Positions 23,212 to 32,231 of a DNA stretch of 62,444 nucleotides are shown piece by piece. Positions within the stretch are counted from its first letter, which is position 1. Each line of letters begins with the position of its first letter. The notes beneath the pieces are model-generated. The model saw only the letters and a program-made list of their open reading frames with translations. It made no database searches and was not told where the DNA came from. Position numbers and translations under genes: made by a program. Source of the DNA: JBOHRE01 sp050732635 (lineage in GTDB: Bacteria; Gemmatimonadota; Gemmatimonadetes; Longimicrobiales; RSA9); the NCBI GenBank assembly GCA_050732635.1, contig JBOHRE010000007.1:1-62444 (forward strand). Direction: 5' to 3'.

Positions 23212-25605
23212 CTACTGCGGCTCGGCGGCGAAGGCAGCCGGACGCAGCGGTCGAGCGAGCGGTCCGGCCGCGCACCAGGTGGGCTTCGCCGCGAGCTGGA
23301 AGCGGACCGGTGCAGCACCGTTCTCTCGCATCGACTGGGTCTGCTCGATCAAGTCTGACAGCAACGCCGCGGTCGCGGAGTCGATGGCCGCGCTGGGCGC
23401 CGGCTCGCCAAAGAATTCGCGCGCGACCCAGCGCGTGCCGGCCTCGCCGCCGATCTCCCGCGCTCGGTTGAGCGCGATGCCTCGCGCCCGTGCCACCGCC
23501 GCCTGCGAAACCAGCGCACGACGTGCACTCTGCAGGTCCCGGTCATAGGCGGCACCGGGCACACCGCAGACCCACGCATCGATCGCGGCCAGCGCCGCAT
23601 CGCGCGCAACGGCGAGCGCGTCGAAGCTGGGGGTCGCGGCGCGTGTCGCGGGCGTCGCTGGTCGCATGACGCTACGCGCGCTGTCGACAGCTACGATGTG
23701 GTCCGCCGGCACGTCCGCACCCGCATCGAGGATGAGCTGTTCGTCGACCGGCACCGCGGCCTCGAGCACGGTGCGCACGAGGTCGTAGGCGCTCAGCGTC
23801 CGGCCCATGCCCTGGTGCTCGAGGTACCAGCGGCGACTCTCGGGCGGCAAGGGGGCGATCTCGTCGAGAATCGACACAAGTGCGCTGCCCGAACGGCCCG
23901 TGAGATCGGGCGGCGTGACCGTACCATAGCCGGTCAGCACACCATCCTGCACGGAGGTCAGATAACCGTTGAGCCGGCCCTCGCGCGCGAGCGCGACCGC
24001 GACGAACCAGTCGACACCACGCGCAAAGACCTCGGCGGGCCGTTTGGCGTGCTCGGCGCGCTCGCGCGAACCGGGCCAGGGCGGCCGCAAAGAGCCGTCG
24101 CTCAGCGAGCGGACCGAGGCAGCGAGGCGGTCGCCGCCGAGTCGTGTCGCGCGATCGGTCGCGTAGTCGCCGCGGACGCGGTAGCGCCGCAACGCGACCT
24201 GCCAGTCGAGATCATGCGCGATCTCGTGCGCGATGGTTCCGGCTCCGGTGAGCGGCGGCAGGTACGCCGTGCGACTGCGCGGATTGTGCAGAGCCAGGGT
24301 CTCCGCGCGCCGCTCGACGGCGCCGATCCGGAGCCGCAGGCCGCGCACGTTGAGGGACGGCACGACGCGCTGGAGATCCGTCAGCGAGCCGGCGAGCATG
24401 CGGCGGTAGTAGGCCCGCCAGGCGCGTGGCATATCGGCGTCGTAGGTGATGGAGGCGAGACCGAAGCGGCTCATGAGCTCAGCGTCGGACGGAGCCGCGA
24501 AGCCCGGGAACCAGACCTCCTCCTGCGCATAGGCGCGCAGACCTACGGCGGCGGTCAGCGCCAGGCGCGCCGCCAGCAGCCGCGCGTCGTGTTGCCCGTG
24601 GAGCAGTGCATGCTCGGCCGCGAACCGCTCCTCGTCGCGGGCTCGCTCCATGAACCGTTCCCCGACCGGCCCCATGCGGTTCAGCCTGCCCGACAGTACG
24701 TACGCCGCCATGTGCACGGGCGTCTGTGGGGGCGGATCGAGCGAGTCGGTCAAGGCGCCGAGGCGCAAGGCCGTGACTTCGCTCAGGAGCGGTCGGCCGC
24801 GGCCGACCGGCGCCACCGGTTCCATGGACGGCTGACGAGTGCGGAGCTCGCGGACGGCTCGCGCAATGCGAGGCGCCAGCTCGATGGCCTCTGCCTCGGC
24901 GTCCAGCGCCAATGGCATGATACGGGGCTGCTCGGCCTCGAAACGGCGCTCCTGCCGCCAAACGGGGAGCAGAGCGAGCGGATCGGCGCCCAGCTGATCG
25001 GCAGTCAGCAGCAGGCGGCGCGTGTCATCCCGCGCCAGCTCGCGGTCACGAAGAAGCGCCGTCAGCTGCGTAATCACGGCCGGCGCGGCCCGCGCCACGG
25101 AGCCCTCTGCGGCAGCGAGCGCATAGGCGAGGCGGACGGCCAACTCGGCGGCGCGCGGGTCGCGCGCTTCACGCAGGGTGCTCTCGATCAGCTCGAGGTG
25201 CTCACGTCCCGTCGCTGCCGGCGCTTCCGGATTCACCAGCCGCAGGGTCAGCGGATCGAGCGTGTAGGCGTCGCGGTCGTAGGTGCGGGCCAGCAGCGCG
25301 AGCGCCAACCGGCGTCGCGTCGCATCCTCGAGCCGCGGGTCGCGCAACGCCTGATCGATCACGCGGAACGGCGAGCCGAGCCCCAGCCGGAGACGTTCGA
25401 GATAAGCCAGCGCCAGAACGTCCTCATCGCTCAGACGCGCGCTGGACCGGCCCCGGGCGATCCACTCCCGGGCGGCCTCGCGGCCCTGCGCCAGCGAGCG
25501 CGAGCCGTTGGATCGGAACGCGACGTCTTCACCAGGCGCGCAGCTCCCGGCCACGCCTACCAGCGCAGCCAGGAGCAGAGTTCTGAGCGTCGTTGCTCGT
25601 CCCAT
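23212..25605 (-). CDS. Large lipoprotein zinc metallopeptidase (gluzincin-like)
   Basis: 797 residues from ATG 25605; signal TTLRTLLLAALVGVAGSC with a probable lipidated C22. Residues 40-440 are helical, Arg/Ala-rich and TPR-like. The catalytic part has HEIAHDLDW at 460-468 (HExxH) and RPAEVFARG at 522-530, where Glu525 is well placed as the third zinc ligand. The long N-terminal part has no recognised domain. It would act in the periplasm or outer membrane on an unknown protein. It converges on queE with 2 bases between the stops. An HNH gene lies 23 bases upstream. Confidence 0.68.
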   Translation of the reverse strand: MGRATTLRTLLLAALVGVAGSCAPGEDVAFRSNGSRSLAQGREAAREWIARGRSSARLSDEDVLALAYLERLRLGLGSPFRVIDQALRDPRLEDATRRRLALALLARTYDRDAYTLDPLTLRLVNPEAPAATGREHLELIESTLREARDPRAAELAVRLAYALAAAEGSVARAAPAVITQLTALLRDRELARDDTRRLLLTADQLGADPLALLPVWRQERRFEAEQPRIMPLALDAEAEAIELAPRIARAVRELRTRQPSMEPVAPVGRGRPLLSEVTALRLGALTDSLDPPPQTPVHMAAYVLSGRLNRMGPVGERFMERARDEERFAAEHALLHGQHDARLLAARLALTAAVGLRAYAQEEVWFPGFAAPSDAELMSRFGLASITYDADMPRAWRAYYRRMLAGSLTDLQRVVPSLNVRGLRLRIGAVERRAETLALHNPRSRTAYLPPLTGAGTIAHEIAHDLDWQVALRRYRVRGDYATDRATRLGGDRLAASVRSLSDGSLRPPWPGSRERAEHAKRPAEVFARGVDWFVAVALAREGRLNGYLTSVQDGVLTGYGTVTPPDLTGRSGSALVSILDEIAPLPPESRRWYLEHQGMGRTLSAYDLVRTVLEAAVPVDEQLILDAGADVPADHIVAVDSARSVMRPATPATRAATPSFDALAVARDAALAAIDAWVCGVPGAAYDRDLQSARRALVSQAAVARARGIALNRAREIGGEAGTRWVAREFFGEPAPSAAIDSATAALLSDLIEQTQSMRENGAAPVRFQLAAKPTWCAAGPLARPLRPAAFAAEPQ

Positions 25606-25628
25606 TCGCCTGTCGCTATCCGTTTGAC

Positions 25629-25940
25629 TCAATCCTGCGCCGCCTCGATCACTGCGCGCCGCAAGCGCGGCCACACCGCGGTGGCCAGCTCGAGGAAATT
25701 CGCGCGCAACTCCGGCCGACGCGCCAGGAACACCCACGCGGCTTGCCCCGCCTTCGCGGCATTACAGTCGATACAACAAGTGACGAGATTGCCCGCCGAA
25801 TGGTCACCGCCGCGCATCCGCGGCTCGACGTGGTCGAGCGTCAGATCCGCCGCCGGCAGGTTGCGGCCGCAGTAGACGCAGCAGAACCGATCGCGCTCGA
25901 AGATCCGCTCGCGGCGGGAACGGCCCCTCTCGTCTGCCAT
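25629..25940 (-). CDS. HNH endonuclease
   Basis: 103 residues from ATG 25940 (GTG 25955 also possible). RRERIFERDRFCCVYCG, LTLDHVEPRMRGGDHS, NLVTCCIDCNAAKAG: this is the HNH beta-beta-alpha metal site with two CxxC zinc knuckles, as in McrA-like and group II intron-associated nucleases. A free-standing HNH of this size is common next to housekeeping genes, and its target is unknown. It lies between recQ and the metallopeptidase gene on the same strand. Confidence 0.87.
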   Translation of the reverse strand: MADERGRSRRERIFERDRFCCVYCGRNLPAADLTLDHVEPRMRGGDHSAGNLVTCCIDCNAAKAGQAAWVFLARRPELRANFLELATAVWPRLRRAVIEAAQD

Positions 25941-25986
25941 CGGGCCGTCATACACGCCGGCCCGGGGAATGCTCCTCGGCGCGCGC

Positions 25987-27732
25987 TCAATCGGCCGGCT
26001 CGGTGACCTCCAGAAAATCGCCTCTAACGACCTTCACGCCAACCCCCGCGAAATCGACCTCGACCCGCGCCCCTTCGATGGCCAGGACGATACCGGCGCC
26101 GAAGGCGGGATTACGGACCTCGGCCCCCGGTCGCAGCCCCGTGTCTTGCCAGTCATCGTCGGCATCCACCGGCGCGACTCGCGGTGGCGTCGGATCGGCC
26201 CACGGAAGGGAGTCGCGTGGCGCCGCCCCGCCGCGCGCGCTCTCGTCTGCTCGCTCGGATCCGTCGTTGTCACAGTGGCCGCAGTCCCGATCGGATTCGG
26301 GCGTCGCACCGAAGTACGCAAGCATGTAGCGGGTCCGGCAGTGCGCGCTTCGGCAGTAGCCGATCATGGCCTCGAGCTTCTCGCGGTCACGCACGCGGCG
26401 TTCCTCGTAATCCACGATCTCGCGCGCGAGATCCGTGCGGCTGACGTCGTCGACCATCCGCTCCCAGGACCCGCCCCGAAACTCGCGCAGCGCGCCGTGC
26501 CGCTTGAGCAGCGTCAACACAATGCGCGTCTTGCGACGCGGCACCTCGGCCAGCTCCGCGATCTCCTGCGTCCGGCGGCGCGTCCCGCGATCCAGCGCAT
26601 TGACGACGCGGGCCACGGCCGCCGCATCATGCAGGTCCGGGTACTTGCCGCCAAGGAAGTAGCCCTGGATCGCGCGGTCTTCCTCGCGATACAGGATCGT
26701 GCACCGTGCCGGCTGACCATCGCGTCCTGCCCTGCCCGCTTCCTGATAGTAGGATTCCAGTGATCCGGGAAAATGGTAGTGGATGATGAAGCGAATGTCC
26801 GGCTTGTCGATGCCCAGCCCGAAGGCGTTGGTGGCGATGACTGCGCGCGCCTCACCGGCCATGAACCGCTCCTGCGCCTGCTCCCGCGCGCGAGGCGGTG
26901 CCTGACCGTGGTACAAGGTGAGCGCATAGCGTGCGCCGAACTCCTCGTGCAGTCGTTCGACCTCGCGGATGGTTGCGCAATACACGATCCCCGTTCCGGC
27001 GCTGCCTGCCAGCAGCCGGTCCAACGCTGAGTCTTTCTGCGACTCATTGACGGTGCGCTGCACTTCGAGGAACAGGTTCGGCCGGATCAGATCCGCGACC
27101 AGACGGAACGGCTCGCGCATCCCGAGCTGCTCGATGATGTCGAGCTGGATTGTCGGTGGCGCAGTCGCTGTGAGCGCGAGAATCGGCGGGCGGCCAAGTC
27201 GCTCCGCGATCGAGCCCAGCATCATGTAGTCGGGGCGGAAATCGTGGCCCCATTGCGAGACGCAATGGGCCTCGTCGATGACGAACAGGGAAATCTCGCG
27301 CTCGAGCAGCGACTCGAAGAACTCACGGTCGCGGAACCGCTCCGGTGTCAGGTACAACAGCTTGCCGGCGCCGCGGTCCACGGCGTCGCGTGCCGCCACT
27401 TGCTCGCGCTGCGGCAACGCCGAGTTGATCGTCCACGCATCGACACCCAGTGCCTCCAGCTTATCGGCCTGGTCCTTCATCAGCGCGATGAGCGGCGACA
27501 CCACGACAGTCAAGCCGGGAAGCGTAAGCGCCGGCAGCTGATAGGTCAGGGACTTGCCCGCGCCGGTGGGCATGACGGCGAGCGCATCGCGGCCGTCGAG
27601 GACGGCACGGATCACGGACTCCTGTCCTGCGCGGAACTCCTCGAGGCCGAAGCGCTCACGCAGCACGCGGCGCAGCTCGTTGCCCGAGTGGCCTCGCGCG
27701 CCGTCTGCGCGCCTGCGGGGTCGCTGCGCCAT
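25987..27732 (-). CDS. recQ: ATP-dependent DNA helicase RecQ with extra C-terminal domain
   Basis: 581 residues from ATG 27732. Walker A TGAGKS at 56-61, DEAHCVSQWGHDFRPDY, ALTATA, and the second RecA domain with ATNAFGLGIDKPDIRF and QEAGRAGRDGQ. The RecQ zinc site is CRSAHCRTRYML plus DCGHC. There is no HRDC domain; instead the last ~45 residues read RNPAFGAGIVLAIEGARVEV, like the Tudor-like C-terminal domain of UvrD/PcrA and DUF3553. It unwinds 3'-tailed DNA during recombination repair. The added domain could bring RNA polymerase or DNA contacts; that is inference. Confidence 0.92.
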   Translation of the reverse strand: MAQRPRRRADGARGHSGNELRRVLRERFGLEEFRAGQESVIRAVLDGRDALAVMPTGAGKSLTYQLPALTLPGLTVVVSPLIALMKDQADKLEALGVDAWTINSALPQREQVAARDAVDRGAGKLLYLTPERFRDREFFESLLEREISLFVIDEAHCVSQWGHDFRPDYMMLGSIAERLGRPPILALTATAPPTIQLDIIEQLGMREPFRLVADLIRPNLFLEVQRTVNESQKDSALDRLLAGSAGTGIVYCATIREVERLHEEFGARYALTLYHGQAPPRAREQAQERFMAGEARAVIATNAFGLGIDKPDIRFIIHYHFPGSLESYYQEAGRAGRDGQPARCTILYREEDRAIQGYFLGGKYPDLHDAAAVARVVNALDRGTRRRTQEIAELAEVPRRKTRIVLTLLKRHGALREFRGGSWERMVDDVSRTDLAREIVDYEERRVRDREKLEAMIGYCRSAHCRTRYMLAYFGATPESDRDCGHCDNDGSERADESARGGAAPRDSLPWADPTPPRVAPVDADDDWQDTGLRPGAEVRNPAFGAGIVLAIEGARVEVDFAGVGVKVVRGDFLEVTEPAD

Positions 27733-27805
27733 GCCGCCGCACAGCGCAAGCGGTGGACCAGACGTGCTAGTCCGGCAGTGCGAGGAGCCGTAGACTGCGT
27801 TGACC

Positions 27806-28378
27806 ATGATGGATCCGAGGATCAATGCGGTTCGCGAAGCACTGGATCGGCACACGGCCGTGCACTTGCCTCGTGAAGCAGATACGCGGGAGGCGGCCGT
27901 GGCGCTGGTGCTGCGGGCCGCCGCCACGCTCGATCTGCTGCTGATCCGTCGCGTCGAGCGGGCGGGCGATCCCTGGTCGGGTCACATGGCGCTACCCGGC
28001 GGCCGGCGCTCTGCGGGCGATGCCGATCTCGTCGCGGCGGCGTTTCGCGAGACCTACGAGGAGGTCGGCGTGCCACTACGGCCCAACGACCTGCTCGGCG
28101 CACTGGACGAGGTCTCGCCCCTCCGTCTGCCTCCGGTCGTGATCGCGCCATTCGTGGTCGCTGTCGACCCTGCCGTCGAGCTGCGGCTCGACACGCGCGA
28201 GGTGGCGGCCGCCGTGTGGATTCCGGTCGATGCTCTGCGGGACAGCTCTGCCGCGGCGGAGATCCTCATCGAGCTGGAGGGCGATGCCCGCACCTTTCCC
28301 GCGTTGCGCTACCTCGACTACGAGATCTGGGGCCTCACGCACGGGATCCTGACTCAGTTCCTGGCGCTGCTGTCGTAA
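27806..28378 (+). CDS. CoA pyrophosphatase-type Nudix hydrolase
   Basis: 190 residues from ATG 27806. RVERAGDPWSGHMALPGGRR matches the UPF0035 signature next to the Nudix box, and GDADLVAAAFRETYEEVGV is the Nudix helix with REtxEEvG kept; the usual first Glu is Asp. Members (NudL, Pcd1) split CoA and derivatives to phosphopantetheine and 3',5'-ADP. Divergent from recQ with 73 bases between starts. A clear stem-loop follows the stop. Confidence 0.85.
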   Translation: MMDPRINAVREALDRHTAVHLPREADTREAAVALVLRAAATLDLLLIRRVERAGDPWSGHMALPGGRRSAGDADLVAAAFRETYEEVGVPLRPNDLLGALDEVSPLRLPPVVIAPFVVAVDPAVELRLDTREVAAAVWIPVDALRDSSAAAEILIELEGDARTFPALRYLDYEIWGLTHGILTQFLALLS

Positions 28379-28383
28379 ATCAA

Positions 28384-28413
28384 AGCGGGGTGCCCGGATC
28401 CGAGCACCCCGCT
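28384..28413. terminator. Strong stem-loop, likely bidirectional terminator
   Basis: Perfect 10-base arms AGCGGGGTGC and GCACCCCGCT with a 10-base loop, between the convergent Nudix and OmpA-family genes. The plus-strand side is followed by a pyrimidine-rich CTCTGTC. Confidence 0.85.
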
Positions 28414-28435
28414 CTCTGTCGCTGATGTGAGGGGA

Positions 28436-29107
28436 TCAGCGGCCCACGTCGCGCAGGACCTGCTCACGATACTCTTCGGAGGCGACGATCGCCACCTCCA
28501 CGCGCCGGTTCTGCTGGCGCCCTGCCTCGGTATCGTTCGTCGCAATCGGCTCCGACTCGCCGCGCCCTTCGGTCCGCAGCCGAGCCGACGCAATGCCCTG
28601 CCCAATCAGGAAGTCCGCCGCGGATCGGGCGCGACGCCGCGACAGATCCAGGTTGTACGTGTCCGTTCCGACCGCGTCCGTATGCCCGACAATCAGCACC
28701 TCGGTATTCGGATAGCGCTGCAGGCTGCCGGCCAGGTCCGCCAGGTCCGACCTCGCCTCTGCCCGCAATGCGGCCGAGTCGAAGTCGAACATCAGCCCCG
28801 ATGGAAAGCGGACGAAGATGCCTTCGGCTTCACGCGTGACATCGGCCCCTTCGAGGTCCTCTGCCAGCTCTTCCGCCTGCTGGTCCATCTGGTGTCCGAT
28901 CACTGCCCCTGCGGCGCCACCGACCACCGCGCCGATCAGGGCGCCCTTCGTCGTCGACCCCATCTGGCTGCCGATCGCCGCGCCGGCGGCCGCGCCCACA
29001 CCGGCTCCGATCACCGCTCCACGCTCGCGCTGGTTCAGGCTCGAGCACGCCGTCGTGCCCATGATCGCGAGCGCCGCGAGCATCGCGAGCGTCGTAGCCC
29101 GGTTCAT
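28436..29107 (-). CDS. OmpA-family lipoprotein with glycine zipper
   Basis: 223 residues from ATG 29107 (ATG 29119 is also open). Lipoprotein signal TLAMLAALAIMGTTACSS. A Gly/Ala zipper pair, GAVIGAGVGAAAGAAIG and GALIGAVVGGAAGAVIG, suggests a membrane-associated hairpin. The C-terminal OmpA domain includes FDFDSAALRAEARSDLADLA and HTDAVGTDTYNLDLSRRRA, with the Asp and Arg that bind diaminopimelate of peptidoglycan, and GRGESEPIATNDTEAGRQQN. Likely tethers the outer membrane to the wall, which is evidence for a diderm cell. Confidence 0.9.
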   Translation of the reverse strand: MNRATTLAMLAALAIMGTTACSSLNQRERGAVIGAGVGAAAGAAIGSQMGSTTKGALIGAVVGGAAGAVIGHQMDQQAEELAEDLEGADVTREAEGIFVRFPSGLMFDFDSAALRAEARSDLADLAGSLQRYPNTEVLIVGHTDAVGTDTYNLDLSRRRARSAADFLIGQGIASARLRTEGRGESEPIATNDTEAGRQQNRRVEVAIVASEEYREQVLRDVGR

Positions 29108-29227
29108 CGACCCCGTCATAATCGTCGCACCTTGTTTGCGTGTGCTGTGGTGAACCCTGGTGCTCGGAGCGCAAGGCGGGTGCCAGCGGCCGGGCCCGGC
29201 AAACAGATGTGGCCTCCCGCCGACGGC

Positions 29228-29953
29228 CTACGCCGGCGGCGACCCCTGTCCACGTCCGGCGACAGCCGACGGCGAGGCGGACCCGGCATGCAACAGCGCG
29301 GCCAGCCCGGGCTTCTCGATGCGGTGGCCGCCGGCGTAATGGACGTGCTCGGGATCGCCGCCGAGAGCCCGGGCCTGGGCGAGGGCAGTGGCGATCCGGT
29401 CGGCTGTCAGGTGCGGGTCGGCGTCGCCCGTCACGAACGTGAGGCGCAGTCGGGGCAGCCGCTGACGCGCGGCCTCGGGGTCCAGATCCGGCGGCAGCGC
29501 GCCGGCCCAAAGGACGAGGCGGTCGAGGCAGGTGCGGCCCATGACCGCCCAGCGGCTGGCAGTCGCCGCGCCCTGCGAGAAACCGACGGCATGCAGCCGT
29601 GGTCGCCAGCTCATGCCAGCACGCTCGCGCAGGTGCTCATGCAACGCGTCGAGGTAGTCGATGTAGTCGGCAATTTCGGCGAGCCGGTCTTCACGAGTCA
29701 TCCAGGTCGCGCCGATCCGCGCCTCGGGGCCGTGCGTGCCGCCGGCTTCATCCAGATAGAAACGCGAAAGCGCCTCGGGTGCCACGATGAGGCGGTTCGC
29801 GTCGGCAATGGCGGTGAAGCGCGCCAGGAAGCGAGCGGCAAGCTGGCGGTAGCCGTGCAGGACGAACCATAGCTCGGCGGGTGCGGCCGGTGGCTCAGGG
29901 CCTATCGTAAAGTAGCGGGCCGTGCGGAAAACCCGGAGGTGGTGTTCACGCAT
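29228..29953 (-). CDS. Carboxylesterase-type alpha/beta hydrolase
   Basis: 241 residues. VLHGYRQLAARF contains the oxyanion-hole HGY, GFSQGAA holds the nucleophile Ser, VTGDADPHL the Asp and YAGGHRI the His. This arrangement is the phospholipase/carboxylesterase (YpfH/Est) family. Cytosolic, no signal. The rhodanese gene ends 17 bases before its start is reached on the same strand, so it may be the last gene of the E1-alpha/rhodanese unit. Confidence 0.83.
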   Translation of the reverse strand: MREHHLRVFRTARYFTIGPEPPAAPAELWFVLHGYRQLAARFLARFTAIADANRLIVAPEALSRFYLDEAGGTHGPEARIGATWMTREDRLAEIADYIDYLDALHEHLRERAGMSWRPRLHAVGFSQGAATASRWAVMGRTCLDRLVLWAGALPPDLDPEAARQRLPRLRLTFVTGDADPHLTADRIATALAQARALGGDPEHVHYAGGHRIEKPGLAALLHAGSASPSAVAGRGQGSPPA

Positions 29954-29970
29954 GGCGGCGGGCGCCTCGG

Positions 29971-30348
29971 CTAATCGTCGTCGTGCTCGACTGCGTGGCC
30001 ATTTTCGCGCCAGCCTCGAAAGCCGCCGGCGAGCGAGAGCACGTTGCGGTACCCCATCCGCTGGATCGCGTCAGCGGCGAGCGCCGAACGGTAGCCGCCG
30101 CCGCAGTAGAGCACGATCGGCGCGCTCTGGTCCGGAATGCGGGTTTCGATGTCGCGCTCGATGGTGCCCTTGCCAAGGTGCACGGCGCCAGGCAGGTGGC
30201 CCTGCTCCCACTCGTGGTCTTCGCGCACGTCGACCAGCAGCAAACGTTCGCCGTGTTCGAGGCGACGCAGCAGCTCGGCGGCATCGATCTCCTGCACGCG
30301 CTGCATAGCATCGTCGACCAATGCGAGGAATCCCTGGCTGTGCTTCAT
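29971..30348 (-). CDS. Rhodanese-like sulfurtransferase
   Basis: 125 residues from ATG 30348, which overlaps the stop of the E1-alpha gene by 4 bases. Single rhodanese domain: LLLVDVREDHEWEQGHLPGA, IVLYCGGGYRSALAADAIQRMGYRNV and LAGGFRGW. The catalytic cysteine starts the loop CGGGYR. A short helical N-terminus (ALVDDAMQRVQEIDAAEL) precedes the domain, as in single-domain rhodaneses that hand sulfur to partner proteins. Coupled to an E1-type dehydrogenase gene, a link that could concern lipoate or thiamine sulfur but is not proven. Confidence 0.9.
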   Translation of the reverse strand: MKHSQGFLALVDDAMQRVQEIDAAELLRRLEHGERLLLVDVREDHEWEQGHLPGAVHLGKGTIERDIETRIPDQSAPIVLYCGGGYRSALAADAIQRMGYRNVLSLAGGFRGWRENGHAVEHDDD

Positions 30349-31478
30349 GGCTTCGGCCCTCCGGTTCGAAATGCGAGTCCGGGCTGGCGCACACCGGCGC
30401 TGATCCCGGTCAGCTCCGCGGTGGCGGCTGCCGGGATCTCGGCAGCACGCGCGGACAAGGCACTCTCGGCCGCCTGCTCGATTGCCGCCTCCACCTCCAC
30501 CTCGATCGCCTCCAGCCGATCGGTCGCGATGCCCTGGCGCGCGAGGTGCGCCTCGAAGAGCCCGATCGGATCGCGTCGACCCCACGATTCGAAGAGCACC
30601 GGATCGAACGTGGCGCGGGCCTCTGCCTCGTCGTGAGTCGCGTGCCCGCACATCCGAAACGTGTCCACGACGATCATGACCGGGCCGCCACCGCCGCGTG
30701 CGGTGTTCGCCGCCAGCCTGGTCGCCGCGTACACGTCCAGAATGTTGTTGCCATCGGCGTAAGCGCCGTCCATTCCGTACATCCGTGGCCATTCCCGAAA
30801 ATCGCCGCGCTGGTGCTGTTCCAGCCGGGTGCCGAGTGCGACCTGGTTGTTCTGGATCACGAAGATCGCCGGAACCCGTTGAACCGCGGCGAAGTTGATG
30901 CCCTCATGGAAATCAGAGGTCTTGGTGGCGCCGTCGCCGACCCAGGTGAGCGCGACGCGCGCCTCGCCGCGGCGCTGGAACGCGAGCGCCAAACCGGCGG
31001 TCACCGGCACCATCGCGCCAACATGCGAGATCGGCTGGAGCACACCGGCGGCCAGATCGCCGAAATGACCGTCGCGGCCGCCGTTCGGCCCATGATCGGA
31101 GCCGAGGTAGCCTCGGAACACGCGCTCGAGCGGCATGCCCATCTCGGCAAGCGCGCCAGCGTTACGAATCATGGGGCACACCACGTCGCGGCGCCGGTCG
31201 AGTGCGTGAACGTTGCCGATCGTGACGGCTTCCTCGCCGGTCCCGAGCCACGCCTTCGAGATGACACCGCGCCGCACCCACCGCTTGAGCGCGATGTCGT
31301 GCAGCCGGTTACGCAGCAGGCCGGCATAGAGCTCGAGGAGCGCGGCCTCATCGAGCGCATCGACGATCGCACGGCGGTCAGGGTCGCGTCGTGGCCGCTC
31401 AGCGATGTCTGCGACAAGCTCCGGGTCGGCGACCCAGTCGACGTATTCCGGCGGATCGAACAGCGGATAACGACGCAT
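30345..31478 (-). CDS. 2-oxoacid dehydrogenase E1 alpha subunit (TPP-dependent)
   Basis: 377 residues from ATG 31478. LKRWVRRGVISKAWLGTGEEA resembles branched-chain E1-alpha; the TPP motif is GDGATKTSDFHEGIN through VIQNNQVALG, with GDG and NN 26 residues apart; VDTFRMCGHATHDEAEA is the loop after the active site. E1-alpha needs a beta subunit plus E2 and E3, none of which is here: rhodanese follows and HIT precedes. The beta subunit must be elsewhere. Branched-chain or acetoin-type substrates are the likeliest. Confidence 0.86.
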   Translation of the reverse strand: MRRYPLFDPPEYVDWVADPELVADIAERPRRDPDRRAIVDALDEAALLELYAGLLRNRLHDIALKRWVRRGVISKAWLGTGEEAVTIGNVHALDRRRDVVCPMIRNAGALAEMGMPLERVFRGYLGSDHGPNGGRDGHFGDLAAGVLQPISHVGAMVPVTAGLALAFQRRGEARVALTWVGDGATKTSDFHEGINFAAVQRVPAIFVIQNNQVALGTRLEQHQRGDFREWPRMYGMDGAYADGNNILDVYAATRLAANTARGGGGPVMIVVDTFRMCGHATHDEAEARATFDPVLFESWGRRDPIGLFEAHLARQGIATDRLEAIEVEVEAAIEQAAESALSARAAEIPAAATAELTGISAGVRQPGLAFRTGGPKP

Positions 31479-31568
31479 GCATGCGGGCCTGGGGACCGGG
31501 CAGCGCACCGCCCTCAGCCGAAGTGTATGGAGGCCCGGGGCGGCGGCGCCAGTCGCCACCGCGTGCAT

Positions 31569-32027
31569 TCAGGCGCTCGGGCTCGCGATCAGGCCGTTCT
31601 GCTGAATTGCTCGGCCAATGCGTGCCGCCATCACATCCAGCTCCGACCGCATCGGCACGCGGTCAGGCTCGACTGGAAAATCGAGCACGAAGCGCTCGCC
31701 CTCACGGACCGGAATCAGGTGCAGATGGAAGTGCGGAACGTCCTGCCCGCCGGCGCGCCCGTTGGCGCTGAACAGGTTGATCGCCTGGGCGCCGGTGGCT
31801 CTGCGGACGCCCGAAGCGATCCGCTGCGCCACGACGATACAATGCGCCGCCACGTCCTCCGGCATGTCGAGCAGCGTCGGGTAGTGTTCGCGAGAAACAA
31901 CAAGGGTGTGGCCGGGACTCATCGGGCTGGTATCGAGAAAGGCGACGGCCCGCTCATCCTCGTGCACCAGGCTCACCATCTCCTCGCCGTCGATGATCCG
32001 GCAGAATACGCAGCTCCCATCCTGCAT
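31569..32027 (-). CDS. HIT-family nucleotide hydrolase
   Basis: 152 residues from ATG 32027. CVFCRIIDGEE at the N-terminus, SPGHTLVVSREHYPTLLDMP, then INLFSANGRAGGQDVPHFHL followed by HLIP, the HxHxH catalytic triad of the Hint/Fhit family. The two cysteines near the start recall the zinc-binding Hint subgroup. It hydrolyses adenosine phosphoramidates or dinucleoside polyphosphates in the cytosol. It is 90 bases upstream of the E1-alpha gene on the same strand. Confidence 0.9.
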   Translation of the reverse strand: MQDGSCVFCRIIDGEEMVSLVHEDERAVAFLDTSPMSPGHTLVVSREHYPTLLDMPEDVAAHCIVVAQRIASGVRRATGAQAINLFSANGRAGGQDVPHFHLHLIPVREGERFVLDFPVEPDRVPMRSELDVMAARIGRAIQQNGLIASPSA

Positions 32028-32231
32028 GCGTCGCGCTCCGTCGTCGGTTGCGGTCTCTCGCCGCGGCATGACTGCTGCACGAAATGAGCCCGGCAGGGGT
32101 GACCGCGCCTGTGAGCGCCCTGCCCGGCGGCCGCCGAGTCCGCACGGCCGCGGCCGGCGTCCCACGCTATCGCTACTTGGCGGCTCGACGTCGTCGCAGC
32201 AGATTAGGCGCTCCCCAGCTCCACGAGGCGC

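Noticed and set aside
23698..25875. 725-codon open frame on the plus strand
   Set aside because: It is antisense to the lipoprotein metallopeptidase, which has a signal peptide and HExxH; the plus-strand translation is Arg/Gly-rich with no motif.
30321..32087. 588-codon plus-strand frame
   Set aside because: Antisense to the E1-alpha and HIT genes; composition is that of a shadow frame.
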